Source: Pegea sp. RAD2-039 (taxonomy: Eukaryota > Chordata > Thaliacea > Salpida > Salpidae). Taken from it: a stretch of 64,000 nucleotides of DNA. The translations under genes were made by a program, and so were the position numbers. The stretch lies in NCBI GenBank assembly GCA_034620365.1, contig JAQGEQ010000291.1:62001-126000 (forward strand), written 5' to 3'. The notes under the pieces were generated by a model that saw only the letters and a list, made by a program, of their open reading frames with translations, was not told the DNA's origin and made no database searches. Shown here piece by piece: positions 1 to 13,700 of this stretch; position 1 is the stretch's first letter, and every line of letters begins with the position of its first letter.

Positions 1-3000
1 AACCAACAGCTAGTTTAGAACCAATGTGATGGGCTGTGTTAGTAGTTGCGGTTATGCTGATAACTATCATAACTGCAACAAATTTGCTTCTTGTGATGAG
101 GACTCTATTAATGATATTCTCCTTCTTGATATTATTCACCACAGTCATAATGGTTGTTGTATGATGACAAGTTCTTTTACTACTTGAATCTAGGTGACGT
201 CGTATGAGCACGTGACATGCAGTGCTGTTAAAACTTTCTTTGAGTATCAACATGATCGCTTTGTAACGCCTAATAGAGCCAACAATGAAGGAAAAAATTG
301 TATTTATTAAATGATACCAATCAGTAAAAGGAAAAGAACAGATAATCATATATAGAAAGATGAAACAATAGCGCTTAGTTTTATTGACATGCAGTAGATC
401 AGATTTACAGATTAGTCAGCATTGTTGATTAGATAGGTTTGATGATTTATTTGATGATTCTGCTTCTTCTAATAAGACTGTTTTGATGAAATCATCTTGC
501 ATTTTAGCATTATCATAATGTAATATAATCACCTGATACTTGTTACTATTAAGATGTGTTTTTGGTCGTATCGTTATATGGTTTGTTACGATTAGGAAAA
601 CATTGTATTGACCACTTGAGCAACATTTGAATGAAGTTTCAATTTGTAATAGTCTTTAAAAAATAATGTTAATAAAAAGTTTTTTTTAAATGTAATAAAA
701 TACTAAAACAGTAAGTTGTAAGATAAAAGTTTCATAAACTTTGAAATACCACAAATCATCTGGTAGTTAATATTTTTTGAAATTTCAAAATGATATAGTT
801 TAAAGACTATGATGATAATTTTCACTTAAATATGGTAGATTTTTTATAAAGATTAAAACCAAAATCTTCAGCTAATCACTTTATAATAACAACTTGTAAG
901 CTTATCATATGTATCTAGTTTAATAACTTTTAACAAAGTTTTGCAAGATGGCGCTAGTAATCAATTTACCTCAAACTTCCTTATAATTAGTGTTCTTTGA
1001 TAAAAACATTTTAAAATCTGTTGCAAAAACTGTCGGTAACATTTACGAGCTTTTGAAATTCCTATTATGAAAGATTCTGTATAAAAATCTTTATAATATT
1101 TTATTGTTAAATTAGAGTTGAGATAATTGCTTTAGGTGATAAAAATTACATAATTATCAACAGTTTGATAACTTTTAAAAAAATTTCGCAAATTTCATTA
1201 ATTCTCTCAAAAAAACATTTTTATTTCAAAAAGATTTGTCTTTGCTGATGAATTCAAATTTTAAAGAAAATTAACCTATACTCTTTATTTTACTGTTTGA
1301 CGGAAACTTGATTTTTCAAATAAGCTGTGTACTTCAAAAATTGCACAAAATAATTTTACTTGTGAAGTTTTTACAAATTTTAAAGAAACTCAGTTTAAGT
1401 AAAAGTGAATTCAACCGATGTTAAAGTAATTATAATCATTTTGAATAAATTACTCAAAAAAGTAGTTTTTATCGTACAAAATTGTGTACAACTTTGATAA
1501 TGAGCAATTCTATCATCTTTTAAGGTTTTGATTATACTGGTTGTTATTTCGTCACTATTTAATTTTTGAATAAATTATTTATTATTGCTTTCAATTAATT
1601 TTTAAAACTTTTTTTAATATTTATCATTTGCAAAATTAAAAAAAGGTTTGGTTTCATTCCAAAAGTTGTTTGGTTGAAAGTAAAACAATTGTGCAAGATA
1701 CTATTCATCATTTATAAGAAATAAAAATCTTTAATTATAGTTAGAAAAACGAAAAATTTACATAATTATCAACAGTTTGATAACTTTTGTTAAATTTATC
1801 GCGAGATGGCGCTAATAGTTTTAAAATGTATCTCAATCCAACTTATGCTTAATGTTTGGTTGGAAAATACATTGAATCTATCACAAGTTGAAGACATAAG
1901 AAAGAGTTTTAAACTATCTCATTATGAATGGAAGTTTTTCATAAAAGGAACAAAATGAAGCATCTAAAATCGATTATCTAGTTTGCTAGTTTGCTATTTC
2001 TCTGTTTTCTCATTCAATATCAATATTTCAATCAAGTGATAGTTCTTACCTAATAACATATCATTTATTTAGTGGTCGCTATTTCATAACTACGCAGAAC
2101 AAATTAAACTTTTGTTTAAAATCCACTTATTTATCAGAGAAATAATTGTTTATGATATCGACTTTGTATTAAAAACTTTGTCTATTAATGTTTTCTTCCC
2201 TATTTTAAACATATTTTTGTAATTTATCAGATTTGAATTTTGAAGATGCATCATGGAAAATAAATTTGAATGTTTTATGATTAAAGGGTAGAGTTTACAA
2301 TACAGTACTCTAAATTACCATTATATATTTGTGAATAAATTGCCACATTGACGTCATCGTCGCTGTCGGGTCAATTTGTAATTTCGTGCAGAGAATTGCA
2401 TATGTGCTCGAGATAACATATTTGTTGCACAATCTTTTTTATTCCAACATTTCTTTGATACAAGTTTTAATTACGTTCTGAATTAACAAAAAGCTAGGTT
2501 TAGTGTTTATTTGAAGTTAAAATTGACTTACGGAACAACTTTTATTTAGTTGAAAACACTTTTGGTATTCTAATCAGTAAAACTTGGCTTTCCTTAAATA
2601 ATTATGGCATAATATGTTTACATAACTGGCGATGACTTCATTATTACTGGAATAAACCAGATACTATTGGTTAATTTGTTTTCTTTTACACGAATATTTT
2701 CTTATAAGTAAATTTTGCCAAATTTATTTTTAAATCAAACTAAATATTTTTTTTCATTGATTTGAAAATGTCATCAATTGATGTCTATTAAATTACTAAA
2801 AAAATAATATAACCGAACTTTTTTTTTTAAAATAGGATTTTATTGATTTGCTTGATGTCACTATCACTTGCATTGATGCATGAATTTATACAATATTGAT
2901 CCATTTTCATCAGATTAACTTCTTTTGATATGAGAAATCTTACCTAACACATGTAATGATGTCGACGTAAGTTGCATTCAGCTTGTATCATAATCAATCA

Positions 3001-3032
3001 GTGATGATATACTTCAGAATGAAGTCATGATG
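1..3032 (+). repeat. Array unit 1 (A-B-C-E-E-I-J), short form
   Basis: The unit starts at the A word at position 1 and ends before the next A word at 3033. It has the B block at 366, a C-like block near 893 and the E word twice (943 and a variant at 1801). It then jumps to the I block with TGACGTCA at 2349 and the J block near 2760. Blocks F, G and H and the usual D block are missing, which explains its 3.03-kb length against 4.2 kb for the complete monomer. Confidence 0.75.
943..959 (+). promoter_or_regulatory. Conserved E-block word with YY1/CTCF-like core (first of about 12)
   Basis: GCAAGATGGCGCTAGTA is at 943. Exact or one- to three-base variants are at 1801, 5072, 7238, 12905, 16230, 19354, 21465, 28084, 33805, 36949 and 43027. 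AAGATGGCG is the core of the known YY1 consensus, and AGATGGCGCT also fits the AGRKGGCRSY half of the CTCF consensus. That the word is bound by either factor here is inference. Flanking TTTGATAACTTTTAACAAAG is also well conserved. Confidence 0.45.
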
Positions 3033-5575
3033 AACCAACAGCTAGTTTAGAACCGATGTGATAGGCTGTGTGAGTGGTTGCAGTGACGCTGATAAATTTC
3101 ATAACTAACAAATTTCATTTATGTGGTAAGAAATCTATTAATGATATTCTGTTTCTTGATACTATTCACAAAAATTCTATTGGTTGGCTGATGGCGAGTT
3201 TTTGTACTACTTGCATCTAGATGAAGTCATATGATCACGTGACATGTAGTGCTGTTAAAACTTTGTTTGAATATCATGATGGTCGCTTTGTGACGCTTAT
3301 TGGAGCCAACCAAGAAGGAAAAAGACTGAATTTGTTAAATGATATTAATCAGTATAAGGAATAATATAAATAATAAAATATAGGAAGCTGAAACAATAGC
3401 GCTTAGTTTTATTGACATGCAGTAGATCAGATTTAGAGATAAGTAAGCATTGTTGATTAGATTAGTTTGAAGATATTTGTGATAATTCTGCTTCTTATAT
3501 GAGGGCTTTTGTTGAAAGCATCTTGCATTTCAGCATCTTTATGATGTAATACAAACACCTGACGCTTGTTACTATTAAAAAGTGGTTTGGTCGTATAGTT
3601 ATTTGGTTCGTTTCGATTAGGAAACTTTTTTATTTATCACTTGAGCAGCATTTGATTGAAGTTTCCGTTTATAAAAGTCATCAAAAAATAATGTTAGTTA
3701 AAAGTATTGTTAAGTGTAATAAAACACTTAAAAAGTATTTGTAAGATAAAACTTTCATAAATTTTGAAATACAAAAAATCAACTAGTAGTTAATGTTTTA
3801 AAATGTTACCGAATACATATGTTTTATGTCTTAGGTTGTTATTTTTACGTAGATAGTGCAGAATAATTATTTAAAGTAAAATCAAAATCTTCATTTAATC
3901 ACCTTATTATGACACCTTGTAAGCTTATCATTGGCATCAAATTTTACTTAAAAATTTCTTATTATCTTGATGCTTCAAGTAAAATGGTTTGTTTTGTTGA
4001 TCTGTTATATCTTAACTTTGCACTATCATTTTTCACTTTATTTTTATGAATATATATATATAAATGTATTCATAAAGCATCTCTTAACGTAACAATTGCA
4101 TTTTCAAAGCCTGGCTAATTATAAACTTTAATCCCAAACCAGATGAAAAGAAAGATAAACTAGGAAAGTACTAATAAATTACAAGTAAAAATTCACCTGC
4201 TTCAGTATTTTGGTCTTATAAATTGAATTAGATTTACTTTTATGCAATTAATAATTAATGTTGATGGAAGATTTAAATTTGATGGCAATTACCAACTCTA
4301 CTTTCCATCTTATTATTGAAAAAATCATCACCAAAATGTACATTTGGTTAACCAATATTTAAAGTAAATTTTATAGACAATCGATTATTGTGAAAACAAA
4401 ACAGATTATTTTTGTCAAGTGGCTCATTTTGTTGCAAGTTCTATATATAAAGGTTTGAAATCAAATGTTCGGTCATTGGTGCGAAATGTAGTACTTGATT
4501 ACGTAATGTACTAACAGGTGGAAAAAATATAATCAAAACTATAAGTAAATAGTAAATCCTTCGTTAGCTGTTTTAAGAGAAGGAAACAAACTACTTTACA
4601 AATTGATCAATTGAGAAATTGTTTACGAAAAATTTTTTCAATAAAGTAATAATTTTTTATTTACAAAATAAAAATTTAATAATAAACAACCTTATCCTTT
4701 TTTATGCTGTTTTATATTTGTTGCAATTTTGTAACTTATCAAACATTAATTAAGAAGTGAAAATATTGATTCTGTTATGATATGATTGCTCTTGTTATTT
4801 GTCATTGTTTTCAATTAATTTGGAAAAATTTCTTTATTGATTACCATTTGCAAACCTAAAAAAAGGTTTGTTGTTTTTCACAGTTAATAAATTTATGAAA
4901 AAACTTACTAAAATATGTCTTTTAAAAGGTGTTCAAAATCTTTTGGTTGAAAGTAAAGAATTGGGTAAGATACTATTTCCACTTTAGAAGAATTAAAAAT
5001 TTTTATTTATAGTTAGATAAACGAAAATGTTACAAAATTATCAACACTTTGATAACATTTAACAAAGTTTCGGGAGATAGCGCTAGTATTTTTAAAATTT
5101 ACCTTAAACCTTTCCTTAGTGTTTGGTTGTAAAACACATAAGTCAGTTGCAAGTTGAAGAAGTAAAAATCGACCTTCAAACTATTTTAATATAAACGGAA
5201 ATTTTTCAATAAAAAGAACAATTGAAGCATCTGAAATCGTTTATCTAGTTTACCAGTTTCCTAGTACTCTGTTTTTCACTTCAATCAACATTTCCATGAA
5301 ATGATAGTTCTTAGATAAAAACATTTTTAAAAATGTTTAAAAAGCTTTCTGTAGATTTTAGAAGTTTTGATTTTTAATTTTAAGTTTTATAAACTTTTGT
5401 CAAACTCCTATAAAGAAAGGTTCTACATAAAATACTTTATAATGTCTTATTGTTATTATTTTTAAAAAATGTTCTGTATAAATTACTTTAAGATTTCTTC
5501 TTTTAAGATTTCTTTTTGTTGAACTAATGTTGAAATAGTTGCTTGTTCGATAGTTGTTTGATGATATATTTTATG
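3033..5575 (+). repeat. Array unit 2 (A-B-C-D-E), truncated
   Basis: A at 3033 with an E-box CACGTG at 3236, B at 3394, C near 3917, D near 4490 preceded by a TATATATAAAGG string, and a degenerate E word at 5072. The unit breaks near 5575, where the sequence returns to the interior of block B. There is a short (TA)n tract near 4050. Blocks F to J are missing. Confidence 0.7.
3236..3241. promoter_or_regulatory. E-box CACGTG next to a CRE-like site in block A (representative)
   Basis: Block A ends with a CRE-like TGACGTCA (here mutated to TGAAGTCA) followed closely by ATGATCACGTGACATG. The pair is kept at about 15190, 24170, 26000, 31700, 41500 and 44650. The CRE octamer is bound by ATF/CREB factors and CACGTG by USF/MITF/Myc-class bHLH factors in known systems. 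Whether they act here is inference. Confidence 0.35.
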
Positions 5576-8500
5576 ATTATTTACAGATTAGTCAGCATTG
5601 TTGATTAGATAGGTTTGATGATATTTGTGATAATTCTGCTTCTTGTAAGGGGACTTTTGACGAAAGCATCTAGCATTTCACCATCACAATGATGTAATAC
5701 AGTCATGTGACACTTGTTAATATTAACATTTGATTTTGGTCGTATCGTTATATGGTTTGTTTCTATTAGGAAAAGTTTTTATTTAGCACATGTGCAACAT
5801 TTGAATGAATTTTCGATTTATAAATGTCCTTAAAAATACTGTTAGTAAAAAGTTTTGTTAAATTTGATAAAGCACTAAAAAGTATTTGTAAAAAAAAATT
5901 CATAGTTTTTGAAATGTCGAAAATCAACTGATAGTTAATGTTTTAAAATATTACCAAATGCAAAAGTTTAAAGTCCTAACTGATAACTTTTACTTAATTA
6001 GCGCTGAATAATTATAAGAAGTAAAACCAATGTTTCATCTAATCACCTTTTGATCACATCTTGTAAGTTTATCAGTTGCCATCCAAATTTACTTTAAAAA
6101 ATCTTTTTTTCTTCCTATGTCAAATAAAAGGATTAATTTCGTTGATTTTTTTTAGATTTTAACTATCATTTTTAACTTTAAATTTAGTAATGAATTCACT
6201 ATGCCTCTTTTAACTTAATAGTTACTTTTTTCAAAATATATGATCTCCAACCATAAACTTAATCATAAACCAGATAAAAACAAAGATCACTACCAAAATA
6301 TCATTACTAATAAAATACATAATTAAAGTATTTTCTTTATTAAGAATTCATGTGCTTCATGATTTTAATTTTTTAAACTATATCAAAATTATTTTTATGT
6401 TATTATTATGTTATGTTTGATAAGAAGATTCTATTTTTAAATTTGATGACAATAAAAAACTCTACTTTCAATATTAATATTAATAAAAAATCATCATCAA
6501 AAATTACATTAAATTAATTAGTATTTAGAGTAAATTTTAAAGACCAACGATTATTGTGGAAACAAATCAGATCACTTTTTATGTCAAGTGGCTTACTTCT
6601 GTTGTAAGTTCTACGTATATAGATTTAAAATCAAAAATTCTGTCATCCTTCGAAACGTCGCGCTTGATTACGTAATGTACTAACAGTTTCAGAAAGTTTA
6701 ACTAGAAGTATAAGTAAATAGTAAAGCCCTCGTTGAATGTATTAAGAAAAGGAAACAAATCAATTCAAAACTTGTACATTTGGGAAATCATTTTAAATAA
6801 GTTATTCAGAAAACAATAATTTCTTATGTAAAAAATACAACTGTAATTATAAACAACCTTATCATTTTTTAAGCTTTGGTTATATTTGTTGCAATTTTTT
6901 ACTTAGTAAACATTAATTAAATCGTGAAAATATTGATTTTCTTAATATATGATTGCTCTGTTATTTGTCATTATTTTCAATTAATTTTAAAGAACTTCTT
7001 TATTGATAACCATCTGCAAACTTAAAAAAAGGTTTGTTGTTTTTTAGAATTGATACATATATAAAATACTCACTAAAAAATGTTCTTTAGAGCTTGTTCC
7101 AAGTCTTTTGGTTGAAAGTAAAACAATTGTGAAAAATACTATTTCCACTTTAGAAGATTTAAAAATCTTTATTTATAGTTAGAGAAACGAAAAAGTTACA
7201 CAATTATCAACACTTAGTTAACTTTTAACAAAGTTTCGCAAGATGGCGCTAGTAGTTTGACAAGTTACCTCAAAGCTTTTGCTTAGTGTTTGGTTGTAAA
7301 AGACATTGAATCAGTTGCAAGTTGAAGACATAAAAACCAACCTTCAAATTATCTCATTATAAACGGAAATTTTTCAATAAAAAGCACAATTGAAGCATCT
7401 AAAATCGTTTAGGTAGTTTATTAATTTGCTGGTACTCTGTTTTCTGCTTCAATTAATATTTCCATAGAATGATAGTTCTTCCATAAAAACATTTTAAAAT
7501 ATGTTGCGAAAACTGTCGGTAGCTTTTAGAAGTTTTAATTTTCAATTTACAAACTTTTGTCACACTCCTATTAAAAAAGGTTCTGTATAAATTACTTTAT
7601 AATGTCCTATTGTTGAATTAATGAGGAAATAATTACTGTATGTTTGATGATATATTTGACGATTCTGCTTATAGTAAGAGGACAATTTTGATGAAAGCAT
7701 CTTGAATTTTACCAACATGATGATGTAATACAATCACGTGACAATTGTTACCATTAAAAAGTATTTTGATTGTAACGTTATATGGTTTGTTTTGATTAGG
7801 AGAAAATTGTAATTACCAATAGAGTAAAATTTAAAAAAGTTTCAATTTATAATAGTCATCAGAAAATACCTTAAAAAAAGTCTTGTTAAATGTAATAAAA
7901 CACTTAAAAAGTATTTGTAAAGTAAAACTTTCATAAACTTTGAGAAATCACAAATCATCTGGTAGTTACTGTTTTTTTTAAATTACGGAATTCCATAGTT
8001 TTAAGACTTAAATGATTATTTTTACTTAATTAGGGTAGAAGTACTATAAATAGTAAAAGCAAAATCTTCAGTTAATCACCTTATTATGACAACTTGTAAG
8101 CTTATCATATGTATATAAGTTCGAAATAAAATTTTCTGTCATAGATACGAAATGTTGTACTTGATTACGTAATTTATTAACAGGTGCAAAAAGTATAATC
8201 AAAACTATAAGTAAATAGTAAAGCCCTCGTTGGCTGCATTAGAAAAGGGAATAAATCTATTCATAAATTGAGAAATTAAGTTTGAAAAATAAAATATTTA
8301 TATAATCACAATATATGCTTGTATAGGCCTATCAGCTAAATTGGTATAAGACCTTCATTAATAATAAACAATTTATTTTCTAATTTGGAATCTATGAATA
8401 ATGTGATTCTCTGATTAATTCGACAAACCAAAAATAAAACAAATTAGTATGACAATTCTTAATAGGATCAGGTAACAAAAATCAAAACGATTTCTCTAGT

Positions 8501-10795
8501 CTCGAGTACATCATAAACTTTTCACATGAGAAACAGAGAATGATTCTGATTTGAAGTTCTCCAGAAATCATTTTGTCGTCTTCAAGTGGTCGCTAATTAC
8601 TAACTTCAAATCATTCATACATGTTTGAAGTAACTTCAGCTACTGACGTCATCATCGATGCTAGGACACAGAGGAATGTAAGAAGAGATAATGATGTCTC
8701 CAAAGCAGTTCCTTTTCTACATTTTTTGTTGATTACTAGTATGAAACTTCTTAACGTTTTTCTTATTGTTTTATATTAAATTATTTTTGATGTTAACTTA
8801 TTGTGATTGTTATTGCATGAGGTTTTTTAAAGAAGATTTAACGTAAGTTATAATTCAAAGTGATTATCTTTTGAATAAGTGATAGAGGAATTTTTGTATT
8901 GTTCACGTCAACATGAATTTATTTCTTCCAAAATAATTTTATAATCTTTTGATGAATTTGAATTTTTTAAATTGAAGTTGACGTATTTTATTCACTTTTA
9001 CTTAAAATTCTAGAATACATCCTTGTTATCTTTGGTTGAAAATAGTTCCACTTCACTGCTTCTATTCTACTATTGATCATTTAATCGAATCGAGAATTCG
9101 TCATGTCGCCAAATTTGAAGATGTTATTTCACTACAACTTTGAATTACGACTTATCTCTTAATATGATGACGTCATTAATATCGTGTTATGTGATTAACC
9201 CTTAGTAACTTCCAATACTCCAAACTTTATAACTTATTTATGCTTTTGGTAACAGATCGCCGCAGATCGCTTTAAGGATCAGTTACAAGAATCAAATGCA
9301 CCATTAGCTGGAAGTTTAATCTTGTGATTACTACTATTCATCAACTTTTGTTAGTCGCTCGAGTGTATCAATAGTAAATGTGTGCATCAGGTGGCGATAA
9401 AATTTTAAGTTTTGAATAATAAGATTTTTTCATCACTTCAATAACTTCATCAGATTTCAACATAATACATCAGAAACCGATGAGTGTGATTTTTAGCGTC
9501 TTCAAATCATTTTCAAGTCGTCAGCGCTAACCAGCTTGAAATCATTCATGCATAACTGACGCAAATCACTTTCAAGATGACATCACAATAACGTTATCTA
9601 TAATGCCGGACGAGTTTATACTCGGATTCAAAAGATCACACAAATGATTGACAAAAAGATGTTTGGATCGTAATCTCGTTTTAATAATATTGTCATTAAT
9701 TGGAACCTAGTAGTGATGTTGTCACAAATAATGACGTCACAACTTGTTACATCATAAATAATATCTAAGAACTGATTTATTTTGCTAAATTATCTTCTGC
9801 GCTATATACCAATATATTCTTAGTTAAAATTATTGTCACATTAGCGAAATAAGATCAACAATCAAAAAAATCAAAAAGTGACCAGCTATTGCAAAACTGT
9901 GAAGAACCAATTGAAGTTTTTCTTTAAATTCACTTATTTATCAGATATATATTTGTTTATAATATCGACTTTGTGTTGAAAACTTGGTCTACTAATATTT
10001 TCTTTCCTGATTTTAAACATTCCTATTTGTATTTTATAGGATTTAAAGTTAGAAGATGATATCGCAGAAATTTAATTCAAATCTGTTATGATAACATCGT
10101 AGAACTTACACTACAGTACTCTGAAATATCACAAAATGTTTGTGACTACATTGCCACAGTGACGTCATCGTCGCTGTCGGATCTATTTGTAACTTATAAC
10201 AGAAAATTACTCTCAGAAATACTCAGAAAATTTATTATGATAACAGCGTAGAATTTACACTACAGTACTCTGAATTATCATACAATGTTTGTGACTAAAT
10301 TACTACAGTGAAGTCATCATCGCTGTCGGATCTATTTGTAATTTCATGCAGAGATATACAACAATACTCGGAATAACGAAACTCTTACAACATACTTTTT
10401 AATCCGATATTTATATTTATGATTGTAATTTGATATAAATTTGCTACGAATATTTGCATGTGTATTTTCTCTCATAATCAAATTGTGACATATTTATTTG
10501 TCTTTTAAACGACCAAAGTTCTTTCCATTTTTGATGACGTCATCAATTGATGGCCATTGAAATAATGAAACGATAATAATTTTACGTTTTTTTCTAAAGT
10601 AGGATTTTATTTATTAGCATGATGTCACTATCACTTGCATTGATGCATGAATTAATCAAATACTGATCTGTTTTCATCAGATTAACTTCTTTTGCTCTAA
10701 GAAATCTTACCTAACACATGTAATGATGTCGACGTATGTTGCATTCAGCTCGTATTATAATCATTGATGATCGACTTCAGAATGAAGTTATGATG
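5576..10795 (+). repeat. Array units 3-4 (B-C-D-E, then B-C-D-F-G-H-I-I-J)
   Basis: Two incomplete passes through the monomer. The first has C near 6062, D near 6660 and E at 7238. The second restarts inside B near 7650, has C near 8096 and D near 8160, and continues through F (about 8730), G (TGACGTCA at 9168), H (about 9624), I (TGACGTCA at 10160) and J (TGACGTCA at 10535). The I block is locally duplicated: about 10080-10200 is repeated at about 10221-10345, and the second copy has TGAAGTCA in place of the palindrome. Confidence 0.7.
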
Positions 10796-13700
10796 AACCA
10801 ACAGCTAGCTTAGATGTGATAGGCTGTGTGAGTGGTTGCAGTGACGCTGATAAATTTCATAACTAACAAATTTCCGTTATTTGGTAAGAAATCAATTAAT
10901 GACATTTTGTTTATAAATGTTGTTCACAACAATTCTATTGGTTGGCTAATGGCGAGTTCTTGTACTACCTGCATCTAGATGACGTCATAGGAACACGTAA
11001 CATGTAGTGCTGTTAAAATTTTGTTTGAGTATCATTATAAACGCTTTCTAATGCTCTTTAGAGCAAACAAAGAAGGAAAAAACTGAATTTATCAAATGAT
11101 ATTAATCAGTATAACGAATAGTATAAATAATCATATATAGAAAACTGAAACAATAGCGCTTAGTTTTATTGACATGCAGTAGATCAGATTTACAGATTAG
11201 TCAGCTTGTTGATTAGATAGGTTTGATGATATTTGTGACGATTCTGCTTCTTGTAAGAGCTCTGTTTTGATGAAATCATCTTGGATTTCAGCGTCATCAT
11301 GATGTAATACAGTCATGTGACACTTGTTACTATTAAAGAGTGTTTTGGTCGTATTGTTATATGGTTTGTTTTGATTAGGGAAAATTTTTACTTACCACCA
11401 GAGCAACATTTAAAAGTAGTTTTAGTTTATAATAGTCATCAAAAAAATACTTTTAATAATGAAGAATAATTAAAAAAAGCAAAATCAAAATCTTCAGTTA
11501 ATTATGACACCTTGTAAGCTTTTCATTGGCCATCAAATTTTACTTAAAAATAATTTTTTCTTTAATATATCGAGTAAAAGGTTTGTTTTGTTGTTTCATT
11601 TATATTTGAACCTTCCACTATAATTTTCAACTTTAATTCTATAAATGTATTCACAAATCTTATTTCAACATATAAAGTGCATTCTCAAAATATCTCTAAT
11701 CTTAAACTCTTATCACAAACCAGATGATTACAAAGATCACAAAAAGGAGACTCATAAGCTTCAAGTCTTTTATTTTATAAATTAAATCAAATTTAAATTT
11801 ATGCAATTTTTATTTTAAATTTTATATTGGATATTAGTTTAAAGTTTGATAACAATAAAAACCTGTACTTTAAAGGTTAATATTAAAAGAAGTCATCACT
11901 AAAAAGTACATTTAGTTAAGTAATACTTAAACTAAATTTTATAGACAAACTATTATAGAGAAAACAATAAAAAAATTACTTATTTTGTCAAATGGCTTAT
12001 ATCTGCTTTAAGTTCTATATAGGTTCGAAGTCAGGTATTCTATCATTGGTACGAAATATCGCGCTTGATTACGTAATATACTTACAGGTGCAGAAATTAG
12101 AACCAATACTATAAGTAAATAATAAAGCCGTTATAGGCTCCTTCAAGAGAAGGGAAAAACATTTTCGAAAATTGTGCAATCAGTTGACCTGTGGTCAATG
12201 TTTTATGATTTTGTGACATGTCAACTAATAGTAGATTCATAGTTTCATCTGATTATGTCCTAATAAAGTCAACTGATAATAGGTTCGAAATCAAATTTTC
12301 TGTCATAGATACGAAATTTCGTACTTGATTATGTAATGTGCTAGCAGGTGCATAAAGTATAATCAAAACTATAAGTAAATAGTAAAGCCCTCGTTGACTG
12401 CATCAAGAGAAGGAAACAAATCAATTCGAAAATTGACTAAGTGAGAAATCAGTCTACAAAATTGTTTCAACAAAGTAATAAATTTTTATCGCATGAAATA
12501 CAAGTTTAACAATAAGCAATCTTCTCATCTTTGTAGGCTTTTGACTTTATTTGCTGCATTTACTTCACTTAAAAAATATTGATTAAATAGTGAAAGTATT
12601 GATTTTGTTATGATATGATTCCTCTTGTTATTTGTCACTTTATTCAAATTTGAAAATTTCTTTAGCATTTACCATTTGCAAGTCTAACTTTAACAAAGAT
12701 TTGTTGTTGTTCACAATGGACACATATATAAAATACTCACTCTAAAAGGTCTTTTACAAATTGATCTAAATTTTTTGGTTAAAAGTAAAACAACTTTGTC
12801 AGATTTGTTTCCTGTTTTAAAGGAAATAGAATGTTCTATTTATGATTAGAAAAACGGAAATGTTACATAATCATCAAAAGTTTGATAACTTTTAACAAAG
12901 TTTCGCAAGATGGCGCTAGTAGTTTGACTTTTTACCTCAAACCTTTTACTTAGTGTTTGGTTTTAAAAGACATTGAATCAGTCGCAAGTTGAAAACGAAA
13001 ACCAACCTTCAAATTATCTCATTATAAAAGGAAATTTTCAAAAAAAAGAACAAATGAAGCATCTAAAATCATTTTATAACATTTTTTATGGATTACTAGT
13101 ATGAAACTTTTCAACATATTTCTTATTGTTTTATATTAATTTGTTTTTCATGTTACTTTATTATGATTATTATTGTATGAGGTTTTGTAAGAAGCTTTAA
13201 TTTAATTGATAATTAAAAGTGGTTATCTTTAATAAAGGAATTTTTGTATTGTTGACGTCAACATAAATTTATTTCTTCCAAAATATTTTTATAATATTTT
13301 GATGAAATTGAAATTACTAAATTGAAGTTGATGTATTTTCTTCACATTTAATCAAAATTCTAGAATACATCTTCGTTATCTTGAGTTGAAAATAGTTCCA
13401 CTTCACTGCTTCCATTCTATTATTGATCTTTTAAGCCAATCAAAACTTTGTGATGTCATCAAACTTGACGATGTTATTTCACTACAATTTTGATTTACGA
13501 CTTGTCTCATAACATGATGACGTCATTGATGTCGTGTCATGTGATTCACTCTTTGTAGCTTTCAATGCTGAAAGCCTTATAGCTTATTTATGCTTTTGGT
13601 AACAGATCGCCGTTTCAGCTTAAAGGATCAATTACAAGAATCAAATGCACCATTAGCTGGCAGTTTAATCTTGTGATTACTACTATTCATCAACTTTTGT

